A stretch of 33,993 nt of DNA from NCBI GenBank assembly GCA_964510495.1, contig CAZECR010000008.1, forward strand, positions 1 through 33,993, written 5' to 3'. The notes beneath the pieces were generated by a model, which ran no database searches, was not told where the DNA came from, and saw only the letters and a program-made list of their open reading frames with translations. The position numbers were made by a program, and so were the translations under genes. This document shows, piece after piece, positions 16,348 through 24,800 of the stretch. This DNA is from CAZECR01 sp964510495 (GTDB lineage Bacteria; Patescibacteriota; Patescibacteriia; Magasanikbacterales; GWA2-37-8). Every line of letters starts with the position of its first letter. Positions within the stretch are counted from its first letter, which is position 1.

Positions 16348-17784
16348 ATGCGTGATACCTTTGCCCTGTGGGCCTGGCTGATCATAGGACTCATCGGATT
16401 TACAATCTTTAACCCCAGCAGTGGGGGCGATATTTTGGCATTTCTCCTGATCGCCCTCATTGTCCTGCATAAACTTTTTGGCGAACGCGCGATTCTTCTC
16501 TTCCTTGCATTTCGCCCCACGATCGATGGTCTCCGCGACTATTCTTTTTTTACGCTCGGCAGCGTTACCTTTAACATCAACGCGGCCATTTCCATACTTC
16601 TGGCTGGTTGGGCAATTTATTTCTTTATTAAAAATCGACAGTACTGGAACGACATTCCGGCCAAATACCCCTGGCTTATTTTCATTGCCTGGTGCACGAT
16701 TACTTTTTTCTACAGCTTTGACCAATCCGCGACTATTACCGAAACACTTAAAGCGGCCAACCTCTTTGCCTTGTTTGGCGTTTGTAACATTTTGCGCCGC
16801 AAAGAGGGCGAAGCGTTTGTCTGGCCTTTTTACCTCAGTCTCATTATCGCTTCAGCCTTTCCCCTTTTCCTGGCTGCCTATCAGTTAGTGACTCGAACCG
16901 GTATGACGATCGATGGCGTATCAAACCGTATTTTTGGCACTTTTGCTCACCCCAATCTTTTGGCTACCTACACTGTACTCTTGTTTATTGTGTTTGCTGA
17001 CTACACCTATCGTTTCCAGTTGCGTTTTGAAAGAAAAAATCTGATCGACCAATTCATCTCGCCAATACAACAATTTTTTCGCCGCTTTAACGCCCGCACC
17101 ATCCACCACACCCACGAATTTACCCCATTTCTCTTTGCCTTTCTAGCACTCATTATCGCTTTTACCTATACGCGCGTTGCCTGGATTGGACTCGCCGCTT
17201 TTATCCTTGCTATTTGTTTCTTTTATTACGAAAAAATATTTCTCTGGATTGTAATTGGCAGCCTGGCTTTTTTTACCTTGTTCTACCCGCTGAACAATTG
17301 GTTGGGTCATACCTATAATATTAATCTCCAAAGCAACAGTATTGTGTCTCGCCTCACCAGTCGCAACGAAGATGCGGACTCCATTCAGTGGCGGGCGGAT
17401 ATTGCTAACAAAATTATCCCGCTTTTTAAAGCACGGCCCTATCTCGGCTACGGCTATGGTTCGTTTAGTAAAGTCTGGGATTACAATAAAGGCGTTGAGA
17501 ACCTATTCGACAATACCTCCGAAGCTCACAACGATTACCTCAAGGTTGCTTTTGAAAGCGGTGTGATTGGCCTCTTTCTTTATCTGAGTATTTTCTTTAC
17601 ACTCATGTACCACGAGTTTCGTGACCTTTTGCGTGGCCGCTGGATTCATTTTTCCTTTTTACTGTGTATCCTTGTATACCTGGTAATGAGCTTATCCGAT
17701 AATATGCTGCATCATACCCCCGTGATCTGGTGGATGTGGGCAGTGTGGGGATACTGGGCAGCCAAAAAACCTAAAGAAGCTTAG
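16348..17784 (+). CDS. O-antigen ligase / polymerase-like membrane protein (Wzy_C)
   Basis: 478 residues with about eleven to twelve hydrophobic helices and one large extracytoplasmic loop around residues 330-400. The loop contains RPYLGYGYGSF and SEAHNDYLKVAFESGVIGL, the arginine- and histidine-bearing motifs diagnostic of the O-antigen ligase (WaaL)/Wzy superfamily. Such proteins transfer undecaprenyl-linked glycans to lipid or protein, or polymerise them, on the outer face of the membrane. In a monoderm-like CPR cell it could ligate glycan to surface proteins or build a capsule. It is followed by a clear terminator. Confidence 0.85.
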   Translation: MRDTFALWAWLIIGLIGFTIFNPSSGGDILAFLLIALIVLHKLFGERAILLFLAFRPTIDGLRDYSFFTLGSVTFNINAAISILLAGWAIYFFIKNRQYWNDIPAKYPWLIFIAWCTITFFYSFDQSATITETLKAANLFALFGVCNILRRKEGEAFVWPFYLSLIIASAFPLFLAAYQLVTRTGMTIDGVSNRIFGTFAHPNLLATYTVLLFIVFADYTYRFQLRFERKNLIDQFISPIQQFFRRFNARTIHHTHEFTPFLFAFLALIIAFTYTRVAWIGLAAFILAICFFYYEKIFLWIVIGSLAFFTLFYPLNNWLGHTYNINLQSNSIVSRLTSRNEDADSIQWRADIANKIIPLFKARPYLGYGYGSFSKVWDYNKGVENLFDNTSEAHNDYLKVAFESGVIGLFLYLSIFFTLMYHEFRDLLRGRWIHFSFLLCILVYLVMSLSDNMLHHTPVIWWMWAVWGYWAAKKPKEA

Positions 17785-17803
17785 AAAGGCGCACTCTCTT
17801 TCA

Positions 17804-17835
17804 AAAAATCACCTCGTACCTATGGGGTGATTTTT
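17804..17835 (+). terminator. Rho-independent terminator after the O-antigen-ligase-like gene
   Basis: 10-bp perfect stem (17804-17813 with 17826-17835) ending in a T-run. Confidence 0.8.
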
Positions 17836-17865
17836 AAATTTAAGTCTTTACAAACGCCCCGTAAA

Positions 17866-17921
17866 TCTTGACAAAACCCCAAAAATGTGCTAGTATATTC
17901 TGTTACCTAAGAATGAAGACC
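17866..17921 (+). repeat. Duplicated promoter unit, copy 1
   Basis: 56 bases that recur at 18039-18094 with 53 identical positions. The unit contains TTGACA (17868-17873), a 17-base spacer ending in an extended TGC, and TAGTAT (17891-17896), so it is a strong sigma70-type promoter plus the first roughly 20 transcribed bases. Confidence 0.85.
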
Positions 17922-18038
17922 AGAGTAAGCCAAAAAACAACCAACTCCTTTATATAAGCCAAAACAAGCGAATAGCCCGTTCCTTTACTTCTCAAGAAGA
18001 GCCAAATACAACTTTCGCTAATACTAGCGGAATCTAGG
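17903..18038 (+). ncRNA. Predicted leader or small RNA from promoter copy 1
   Basis: No convincing gene lies here; the only short frame (ATG 17914, 14 codons) is destroyed in the second copy. The A- and CU-rich transcript carries CTCCTTTA (17945-17952) and TCCTTTACTT (17981-17990), which resemble the anti-SD of 16S rRNA. A CGCTA/TAGCG hairpin lies at about 18016-18029. No terminator is visible before the second promoter, so it may simply be a long leader of the gene at 18322. Confidence 0.4.
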
Positions 18039-18094
18039 TCTTGACAAAACCCCAAAAATGTGCTATTATATTCTGTTACCTAAGATCGAAGACC
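18039..18094 (+). repeat. Duplicated promoter unit, copy 2
   Basis: Second copy, with TTGACA (18041-18046), 17-base spacer ending TGC and TATTAT (18064-18069). It is the closest strong promoter to the gene at 18322 and would give a leader of about 246 bases. Confidence 0.85.
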
Positions 18095-18207
18095 TCTAGA
18101 AGCCTAGCAAGCTAATCCATTACCTGGCAAAGTAAGTAGCTACAAAAGCTCTTTACTTAGCCCGATAAGGGCCAACCGCTCTTTACAATTACACGTTAGC
18201 AAAGACA

Positions 18208-18316
18208 TGTCGGAGCAGATACTCTCTTTCCTAAGTATATAGGAAGAAGAAACATGCTCCGACACGCAGTGTGCGTTCGGTAGGCAGCAAAGTCACATCT
18301 AGTTCCTGGGAGGAAC
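18208..18316 (+). promoter_or_regulatory. Structured 5' leader with the SD inside a hairpin
   Basis: Three hairpins lie in line upstream of ATG 18322. The first has a 10-bp perfect stem (18208-18217 with 18255-18264) enclosing an inner TTCCTA-type stem. The second is CGCA/TGCG (18265-18275). The third is GTTCCT/AGGAAC (18302-18307 with 18311-18316), whose loop and right arm hold the SD GGAGG (18309-18313). Closing of the last hairpin would hide the SD. Confidence 0.5.
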
Positions 18317-18321
18317 ACGAC

Positions 18322-19218
18322 ATGAAGACCCTCAAGAAGATCCTGACCCTGTCCGCCATCGCCCTGTCCCTGTTCCGCGCCACCCCGGCGCTGGCCGACT
18401 CGGCCGGCATCACCTTCTCTCCGGCCTCCGGCGAGAAGACCGAGGTCCGCGACGGCACCCCTTTCCGGGTGCAGGTCACGGTCGAGTGCGACAACGGGAA
18501 CGGCAAGATCAACGCGTGCAACAAGTACGAGGTCAGCGCGGTCCGGTTCTGCCTGCAGCTCGCGGACAACACCAAGGACTGCGCGCCCACCAAGAAGCTG
18601 TGCCCCGATAGCGAAGGGCGCTACTTCGTGGACGTGGCCAAGCCCGGTGCCTGGAAGCTGCGCGTCGCGGCCTTCAAGGCCACGCCGCAGCACCCCCTCA
18701 TGTTCATCGAGCAGGGGCTGTACACGATCAACGGCGCCGTGACCCGCGACGACTGCGACGGCAGCGACTGCACCACCAAGAAGGTGGGCAAGCGCCGCCG
18801 CGGCCACGCCTCGCGCAGCCGGGTCTACACCCCCCCGGCCTACGTCGCCCCGACGCCCACCGTGACCGAGCCCTCGTACGTCGCGCCGCGCTACTACGTC
18901 GCCGAGCAGCCGCCCGTCGCCCCCACCCCCCCGGCTCCCGTCGCCGCGCCCGTCGCCCCGCAGGTCAACCTGACCGATGCCGGCCTCGTCGCGGTCACCG
19001 CGACCGCTGGAAAGGGCAACAACACGGCCACCGCCACGGCGATCGTCACGACCCGCGCCACGCGCAGGCCCAACTGGTGCCTCGACTCGCACGGGGGTCG
19101 GTTCGTCTGCATCGGGCTCCCGATCATCGCGGCCGGTCTCCTGACCGGCGGTCTGGTCGGCGGCCTCTGCGGCACCGGCCACTGCGGATCGGAGACGACG
19201 GTCGTCATCCGACGCTAA
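18322..19218 (+). CDS. Secreted proline-rich protein with C-terminal glycine-zipper segment, GC-rich
   Basis: 298 residues, family not recognised. The start at 18322 is set by the SD GGAGG 8 bases upstream and by a textbook signal peptide (basic MKTLKK, hydrophobic core, cleavage after ALA25). The mature N-terminal domain (about 26-150) is beta-rich with several cysteines (C55, C66, C77, C87, C94). A basic KRRRGHASRSR stretch precedes a proline/valine/alanine-rich spacer (about 168-215). The last 50 residues contain GLPIIAAGLLTGGLVGGL, a glycine-rich membrane-active helix, and end in TTVVIRR. The first 20 codons all end in G or C, unlike the flanking genes. Probably a surface or envelope protein acquired from a GC-rich donor. 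Confidence 0.8.
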   Translation: MKTLKKILTLSAIALSLFRATPALADSAGITFSPASGEKTEVRDGTPFRVQVTVECDNGNGKINACNKYEVSAVRFCLQLADNTKDCAPTKKLCPDSEGRYFVDVAKPGAWKLRVAAFKATPQHPLMFIEQGLYTINGAVTRDDCDGSDCTTKKVGKRRRGHASRSRVYTPPAYVAPTPTVTEPSYVAPRYYVAEQPPVAPTPPAPVAAPVAPQVNLTDAGLVAVTATAGKGNNTATATAIVTTRATRRPNWCLDSHGGRFVCIGLPIIAAGLLTGGLVGGLCGTGHCGSETTVVIRR

Positions 19219-19227
19219 CGTCAACCT

Positions 19228-19267
19228 GGTGGGCGGCAGCGGTTCCTCTGGAACCGCTGCCCCCACC
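19228..19267 (+). terminator. Strong GC-rich hairpin after the secreted protein gene
   Basis: 18-bp stem with a single bulged C (19234): 19228-19233 and 19235-19246 pair with 19250-19267, leaving a 3-base loop. No T-run follows, so it may stall rather than terminate, or protect the 3' end. A small GCTCA/TGAGC hairpin follows at 19270-19282. Confidence 0.6.
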
Positions 19268-19357
19268 ACGCTCATTCTGAGCAGGAACACTTCCTGAACA
19301 GAACAGGCGAATAACCTGTCTGCTCTTTACAATTTTCTTGTGGTAACAGATACCCAC

Positions 19358-19399
19358 TTCGATTCCTGGAGTATAGGTGCTATTCAAAACTATTGAATA
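19358..19399 (+). promoter_or_regulatory. Candidate promoter with overlapping operator-like palindrome
   Basis: A weak -35 (TTCGAT, 19358-19363), a 17-base spacer ending in TGC, and a -10 TATTCA (19381-19386). TATTCAA (19381-19387) and TTGAATA (19393-19399) form an inverted repeat over the -10, so a repressor site is possible. The leader also has a perfect 10-bp hairpin, GCGAGGTGTG with its complement (19417-19426 with 19432-19441). Confidence 0.4.
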
Positions 19400-19496
19400 C
19401 TGCCTAAACTCCGGGGGCGAGGTGTGTGTATCACACCTCGCAGGCCAACCCCAATGGAGTCGCGCGCGAAAATTTTCTGATCTTCAGGAGAGACAC

Positions 19497-20300
19497 ATGA
19501 CGAACTTCAGCAACGCCAAGAAGCGCCTCGCGATCCTCGCCCTCGTCTTCGCCGCCGCGTGCGGCAAGACCACCGTCGTCATCGACGACACCGGCGGCGA
19601 CAACACGACGCCGAACATGTCGATGCCGTCGAGCCCCAACAACCCCAACGGGGGCAAGGGCAACCGCGGCGACCACTGCGGCAACGTGAACGACCTGGCC
19701 TGCAAGGCCCCGCTCGAGTGCCGCAACATGTACTGCAGCGACCCCGTCGTGCCGAACCCGCCCCTCACCTGCAACGTCGCCGGCGAGAACTACTGCCCGA
19801 ACCCCGATCGCTGCGTCAGCCTGAACGACGACTCGCTCAACTGCGGTGCCTGCAACAACAAGTGCGCCACCGGCTGGAGCTGCTCGAACGCGAAGTGCGT
19901 TCAGAAGCCCACCTGCGGCAACGGCGCGCTGGTCTGCAGCGGAAATACCTACTGCGACGACGTGACGGACACCTGCCGCCCCAGCAAGGGCGCGTGGATC
20001 CAGAACAAGAGCGGTCGCACGCTCACCGTGAAGCTCGGCTGGACCTCCCTCGGCGTCAGCGCCCAGGAGATCGACCGCAACTTCGCCAACGGCGAGTGGT
20101 TCGGCTCCGACACCTACACCGGCGTCTACGCCTCCGAGCTCCCCTGGACGGTCGGCGCGCCCCAACAGTCCCTCGAGGAGTGCGCGGCGATGTTCCTCTG
20201 CCGCAACCGCGATGACGAGACCTACGCGCCGACCCGCACCATCTTCGGGGCATGCGAGTGCCCCTGGGACTGGAAGGAGGGCAAGAGCGTCCGGCGCTAA
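19497..20300 (+). CDS. Cysteine-rich lipoprotein of Myxococcota style, GC-rich
   Basis: 267 residues from ATG 19497, set by AGGAG 6 bases upstream. The N-terminus is a lipoprotein signal ending FAAAC with lipid-bearing C22, followed by a Thr/Pro/Asn/Gly-rich tether (about 30-60). Then come spaced cysteine modules, including NCGACNNKCATGWSCSNAKC, a pattern common in surface lipoproteins of Myxococcota. The C-terminal 70 residues (WIQNKSGRTLTVKLGW onward) form a different, beta-rich domain. All of the first 20 codons end in G or C. The function is unknown; disulfide-rich surface display or adhesion is inferred. It shares an extreme base bias with the preceding gene and ends upstream of two terminator hairpins. 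Confidence 0.82.
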   Translation: MTNFSNAKKRLAILALVFAAACGKTTVVIDDTGGDNTTPNMSMPSSPNNPNGGKGNRGDHCGNVNDLACKAPLECRNMYCSDPVVPNPPLTCNVAGENYCPNPDRCVSLNDDSLNCGACNNKCATGWSCSNAKCVQKPTCGNGALVCSGNTYCDDVTDTCRPSKGAWIQNKSGRTLTVKLGWTSLGVSAQEIDRNFANGEWFGSDTYTGVYASELPWTVGAPQQSLEECAAMFLCRNRDDETYAPTRTIFGACECPWDWKEGKSVRR

Positions 20301-20319
20301 ATCTCCGCCACAAGAAGCC

Positions 20320-20459
20320 TTAGGCTCCTAGCCTAAGCAACGAAGGGGCGGGCGTGCTACGAAGCACGCCCGCCCACCCCTCATCCTCATCATGAACTTC
20401 GGTTCGTGGCAAGAATAAGCGGCAACAAAAAATCATCTACTCATATAGATGATTTTTTT
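20320..20459 (+). terminator. Hairpin series and rho-independent terminator after the lipoprotein gene
   Basis: CTTAGGC/GCCTAAG lies near 20321-20339. A GC-rich stem of about 13 bp (GGGCGGGCGTGCT with its complement, tetraloop ACGA) lies near 20347-20376. A classical terminator follows: 13-bp stem 20427-20439 with 20446-20458 and a T-run. Confidence 0.8.
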
Positions 20460-20480
20460 ATTTTCTAAATATTTTAAAAA

Positions 20481-20580
20481 NNNNNNNNNNNNNNNNNNNN
20501 NNNNNNNNNNNNNNNNNNNNNNNNNNNNNNNNNNNNNNNNNNNNNNNNNNNNNNNNNNNNNNNNNNNNNNNNNNNNNNNN
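20481..20580. other. Assembly gap (100 N)
   Basis: Scaffold placeholder between the 3' ends of the convergent lipoprotein and membrane-protein genes. The flanks hold terminator hairpins and an AT-rich run, which may have broken the assembly. Confidence 0.99.
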
Positions 20581-20624
20581 ACCAATACATACCACGACTC
20601 GTGGAGGGGGCGCGCTCGAGGGCG

Positions 20625-21731
20625 CTACTTGAAGGCAGGATACGAACAGACCGGCGGCGGGTTCGGTCGGTTGCAGAACTCGTGCCAGTTGAAGGGTGCA
20701 GCATTACGCCGGGGCGGAGTCGGACAGGGCGGATCAGCCGCGGGAGGGACCACGACCGTGGTAACCGCAGGCGGCGGAGGCGGAGCGAGATCAGGAGGCA
20801 GGAGCGCAGACGCAAGATCCGCCGGAGACGACTGGTCAGCAGGCCGAAGATCAGGCAGGGCAAGATCAAACTCTGGCAGTGCCGGCACTTCGGCGAGAAG
20901 CGGGTAGTCGGTTGTACGGTCGACCGGAGTACCTGCGGTTTCGACCATCTGCTGCCGCTTCGTTCTAAAGCCGTTCTGATTCTTGATCGCGAAGACGACC
21001 ACGAGGAGGAGGGCGAAAGCAGCGATGAGCGCACCGATGAGCCCCAGGTTGGCTGGAGGCTGCCTGCGTACGAAGACGTAGGCGGTGCGGAAAGGCCGCC
21101 CGACTGGCGCCAAGAAGGCCAGCCGCATCAGTGCACGCTGCCGGCGCGTGAGGCGGATGCTGTGGGTCTTGCGGCCACGCTCATCAACGGACGGATCCGG
21201 AATGCCGATCACATGGCGAGGCTGTTGCACCTCCTTCTCAAACCATGCATCTTCATCCGGGCCGACGGGATCTTTGCTCGGTCCAGCTCCTGTTTGCTGG
21301 TGGTTAGCCGCTCTCTCCTGAGCAGCAGCGATGGGGGCAGACAGATCAACCGCGACGCGCATAAGATCGGACCGCTCCTGAGACGGTGCCTGAGGGCAAA
21401 CATCAGCGGGGCCTGCGGCGGGCGACGACTGCTCGGACCGAGCAGTGCATTCGAGGATAAGCCCACCCCCCTTGTCGAGGAGTGAACCCTCAGCATCCCC
21501 TAAGGATACAGGGTCACCGGAGACACCGGCGTCTGGACCGCTGATCACCAGCACGCGATCGCTGCCCTGAAGCGCACGCAGTGCGGCACCTTGGGCATCA
21601 TCCGGGATACCCAAACTGACGAACAGATCGGGCAGCGCCCCCGTTGTAGCGGTCCGGACAGTGGGCGCCTGCTCCTGGCCTGATTGCCTGGTCGGAACCT
21701 GGGGAGTCGACGGATCATCGTGATCACTCAT
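20625..21731 (-). CDS. Single-pass membrane protein with long disordered N-terminus, GC-rich
   Basis: 368 residues, not recognised. The start at 21731 is fixed by AAAGGAG (21738-21744) 6 bases upstream. Residues 1-200 are Gln/Ser/Pro/Ala-rich with low order. SIRLTRRQRALMRL is a basic amphipathic stretch, and residues 229-249 form one transmembrane helix. The outer 120 residues are Pro/Asp/Leu-rich, with ALPDLRPAD and PPDLAP units of a kind frequent in Myxococcota proteins, then a four-cysteine tail. The base composition is GC-rich but less extreme than in the two plus-strand genes (12 of the first 20 codons end in G/C). Possibly an envelope-spanning partner of the two exported proteins. Confidence 0.75.
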   Translation of the reverse strand: MSDHDDPSTPQVPTRQSGQEQAPTVRTATTGALPDLFVSLGIPDDAQGAALRALQGSDRVLVISGPDAGVSGDPVSLGDAEGSLLDKGGGLILECTARSEQSSPAAGPADVCPQAPSQERSDLMRVAVDLSAPIAAAQERAANHQQTGAGPSKDPVGPDEDAWFEKEVQQPRHVIGIPDPSVDERGRKTHSIRLTRRQRALMRLAFLAPVGRPFRTAYVFVRRQPPANLGLIGALIAAFALLLVVVFAIKNQNGFRTKRQQMVETAGTPVDRTTDYPLLAEVPALPEFDLALPDLRPADQSSPADLASALLPPDLAPPPPPAVTTVVVPPAADPPCPTPPRRNAAPFNWHEFCNRPNPPPVCSYPAFK

Positions 21732-21774
21732 CGTGATCTCCTTTCTGAGATGAAGTTGTCAAAAAACTAACCCT

Positions 21775-21803
21775 ATCTAAGCACAAAAAACATTTTTTGT
21801 CAA
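21775..21803 (-). promoter_or_regulatory. Promoter of the GC-rich membrane protein gene
   Basis: On the minus strand TTGACA (21798-21803), then TTAGAT at a spacing of 17 or TAGATA at 18, with an upstream TGTGC as in the duplicated promoter at 17.9 kb. The leader is about 35-40 bases. Confidence 0.6.
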
Positions 21804-21813
21804 TCCTTAAACG

Positions 21814-21843
21814 CAAAAAATCCTCGATTTTGACGAGGATTTT
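21814..21843 (-). terminator. Terminator of the six-gene operon
   Basis: On the minus strand a 10-bp stem (21817-21826 with 21834-21843, loop of 7) is followed by a T-run. It ends the operon just before the next promoter. Confidence 0.8.
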
Positions 21844-21866
21844 CTACGGGTGACAGAGTACACAAT

Positions 21867-24800
21867 TTAACCAAATAATCTTTTTCCAATCGCGCGAAAT
21901 ATACCAATTTTCTTTGGTGGCAAGGTAGACTCAAGTACACCAAGTTCCCCGTCTATCCCAGCTGCTCTTTGAGGTGTATCCCGGTGGACCGTAGCACCCG
22001 TCGTATAGAATGAATCGAGTATCGCTAAATTAGCCTCTATTCTTTGTTTAACATTTTTAGGCATCTCCCCTTCCCGGTCAGACAAAATATGCTGCCAACG
22101 GTCCCGAAGCACGACATATTTGAGAGCGACCTGCATGTGCTCCACTTTATTTTTGTACGTAATTTTATACTCTTCAAGTCCAGCAGTACTTCCAGCCGCT
22201 TTAAACTTTGCAACAAATTCATCACGCAAAGCAATTTCCGATCGAAATATTTTCAGCAATGTCTCGTCATCTTTCGGAGTAAGTGTTTTTTTCAGACCTT
22301 CATATTCGCGCCGTAACTCCTGAAAACGGATAAAATCTTGTCGAATTTCTTTGATAAAAGTATCGTTTTGTTCTTTGAGCAGTGCTTTTTCTGCTTCCGC
22401 TTGCCCCGCTACCGCTTTTTCTACAAGCACTTCAAACGCCCGCACTTTTTCTGCGAATTCAGCTACCAATAGTTTTTCATCAGGTATATCACCAACCATT
22501 AACAGCGTATCCATTGCCTGGAGTCTCAGTTGGCCTGGTAGCAACACATCACATGCTCGAACTGCATCTACAAGCCCCGTTCGCACATCATCTGGCAAAT
22601 ATGGCACGTAGTGCTGCAGCGCATTGTAGCGATCACGTGCCGCAACATAGCTCTCCACATTTTTAGCAGCGTCGCGAACCGGTTGGAGTGATTCGTTCAA
22701 TCGTTGTACATTTTGAACTGCCTCTTGGTACTTTTCATGCGCCTCTAAAAATTGTTCACGCCCATTTGCTACACTTAAAAAATTTTCTAAAGCCACTTCT
22801 AAAACTAATCGAGCAGCCATTAACTCCGCGCAAATTCTTTCTTCGATCTGAAGTACATTTTTAGATGTGCTTCCTAGCCGAACCGTTTCATAGGGCAGCA
22901 TTGTAGCAATTTCAGCTTGGGTTTGCTTTTTAAGCTCAGGCACAACATATGTTTCAATCCCCTTTTGAATTTTTTCAGTCAACAGCGCAGACTGCCTAAC
23001 TATTGCTTCGCGCGCAGCTTTAACCTTGGCGGGCGCTATTCGGGAATCATGCTGTGCTTCCTCAAATTTTGCTAATTTTTGTATAATAGCGGCCTGTTCT
23101 GTTTCCCAGTTTGTAAGCACATTTTGGATTGCCCGGCGAGCATCGGGCGAAAACCCGTACGTATCAGCAGCAGTGGTCATTTGCGAAAGCGGCAAAGCAT
23201 TTTTTGTGTCATTCAGCGCAATTTCTGGCGCGAGTTCTGCAATTAGCCGAGCACGCTCAGGGTTAGCAGGATCAGCCCAGGTTTTTTCTTTAACGAGGCG
23301 ACTCATTTCTCGATCAAGATTTTGCAATTCACGATCTGTGCGCGCAACCTTGTTTCTATAATCCCTTTGAGCATTCTGACTTACCAAATCAAATGGCGGA
23401 GCATTGAGATCAGCGGCATGAGCTTCGTCATATGCACGAACAGCTTCAAGTGTTTCTAGAGGGGCTAAATTTCTTTTTTTAAATAAAAGTTTTCCTGCTT
23501 CCGGATCACCTTTTACATACCGATCAAATAAAGTAGTAGCGACACCTGCATTTTCCGCTTTTTTACAAAGCGCTTCAAACCAAACAGTAAGTTGTCGTTC
23601 AACAAATACACGCCGGGCACATTCGCCGTTACGGTCAGCAGCATCCTTCAAATCTTGCGGGTCTACTTTTCCTTGCCCCTCTCGCATGGTACGCCAATAT
23701 GCGCCCCATTCAAAAAGATCTTTAGCATTTTTAGGTCCACTATTCGGATTCAGCCCATACTTTCCTCTGCTTTGTTTATACTCACGCTTGGCCCACTCAA
23801 GTGCCTGTTCGGCTTCAGCACGTGTTATAGTTTTTTCCAAATCAGCTGAAGCGGCGTTTGGTGACTGCAAATATTCTTGCACAGCAGCGTGAAGTTCACT
23901 AAAAGCAAGCAAGCAATTCTGCTGAGCGGCTTGTACAGCGGCTATTTCACCATCTTTTACCTGTTCAAAATAATCCAGCGCCCTAACCACACGCTCATCA
24001 ATATCTGGAAAAAATTCCTGAGGATTAATATCGCAATACTCCAAAGTAGCTTTAACATCGGCACGTACTTGCTGCACAGTCTCATACATTTTTTTGCGCC
24101 GCTCCTGTTCAAGCTGATTTTTTTTCTCGACCACCAGTCGATCGGATTCCTTTTGTAATTCACTTAAAATTTTTAAATAATCCTCATTCGCCATTGCAAA
24201 ATCACCGATGGACAATTCAATAGCATTTGCCAGCGTATCATGCGCAGCCTCGATTTTGGCATACAACTCAGGCAGTTCAGTCTCGACATCAACCCCGTCC
24301 TTGGCAACTTTATTTATAATCGCTATATAATCATCCTCTGCTACACGAAAATTGTATTCGTTAGTTGCCCATACGGCTTCCGTCAAGGCTATATGGCCAA
24401 GCTTAGCGTCTGGAACAGTAACATTTTTTTCATGAAATACTCGAAAATATGCTCCGAAATATACTCGCATACTTGGGTAATCCAAGCTATCGCTGATGAG
24501 CGCCGTAAGTTCAGGATACCCTTTTGCCCAAGCAATTTCGCTATCCGCATCTTCTGCAGTGATTGCTCTCACATTCGGTGTGCCCCAATCTTTTTCTGCA
24601 TCAACTATTGGAGAAGCTTCTGCGCCATAAACGCCACTCGGCGTGACAATTGTATCCTGGTCATCGTCATTCAGCAATTTTTGCTTTTCGCTACCCTCAA
24701 GCTTAGGCGCAGCATCGACACCTGCTGCCGGTACTATCGGTTTGCTTTCTGCACGTGGCGCCACAGTTATATGGAGCGCCTTTTCAAAAGCACTAATTTT

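Noticed and set aside
17914..17958. 14-codon leader peptide after promoter copy 1
   Set aside because: The start codon is changed in copy 2 and no SD precedes it.
17866..18190. CRISPR array or transposon ends from the two similar units
   Set aside because: Only two copies, direct rather than inverted, each with clear -35 and -10 elements, and no cas or transposase gene nearby.
18196..19290. Long minus-strand frame opposite the secreted-protein gene
   Set aside because: It mirrors a GC-rich gene, where antisense stops are rare. It has no SD or promoter, while the plus frame has a signal peptide and SD.
19431..20215. Two other long frames over the lipoprotein gene
   Set aside because: They have low-complexity Arg/Gly/Ala composition typical of shifted frames in high-GC DNA. 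The lipoprotein frame has a lipobox and ordered cysteine motifs.
20601..21485. Plus-strand frame opposite the GC-rich membrane protein
   Set aside because: Arg-rich and without a start signal. The minus frame has a perfect SD and a transmembrane helix.
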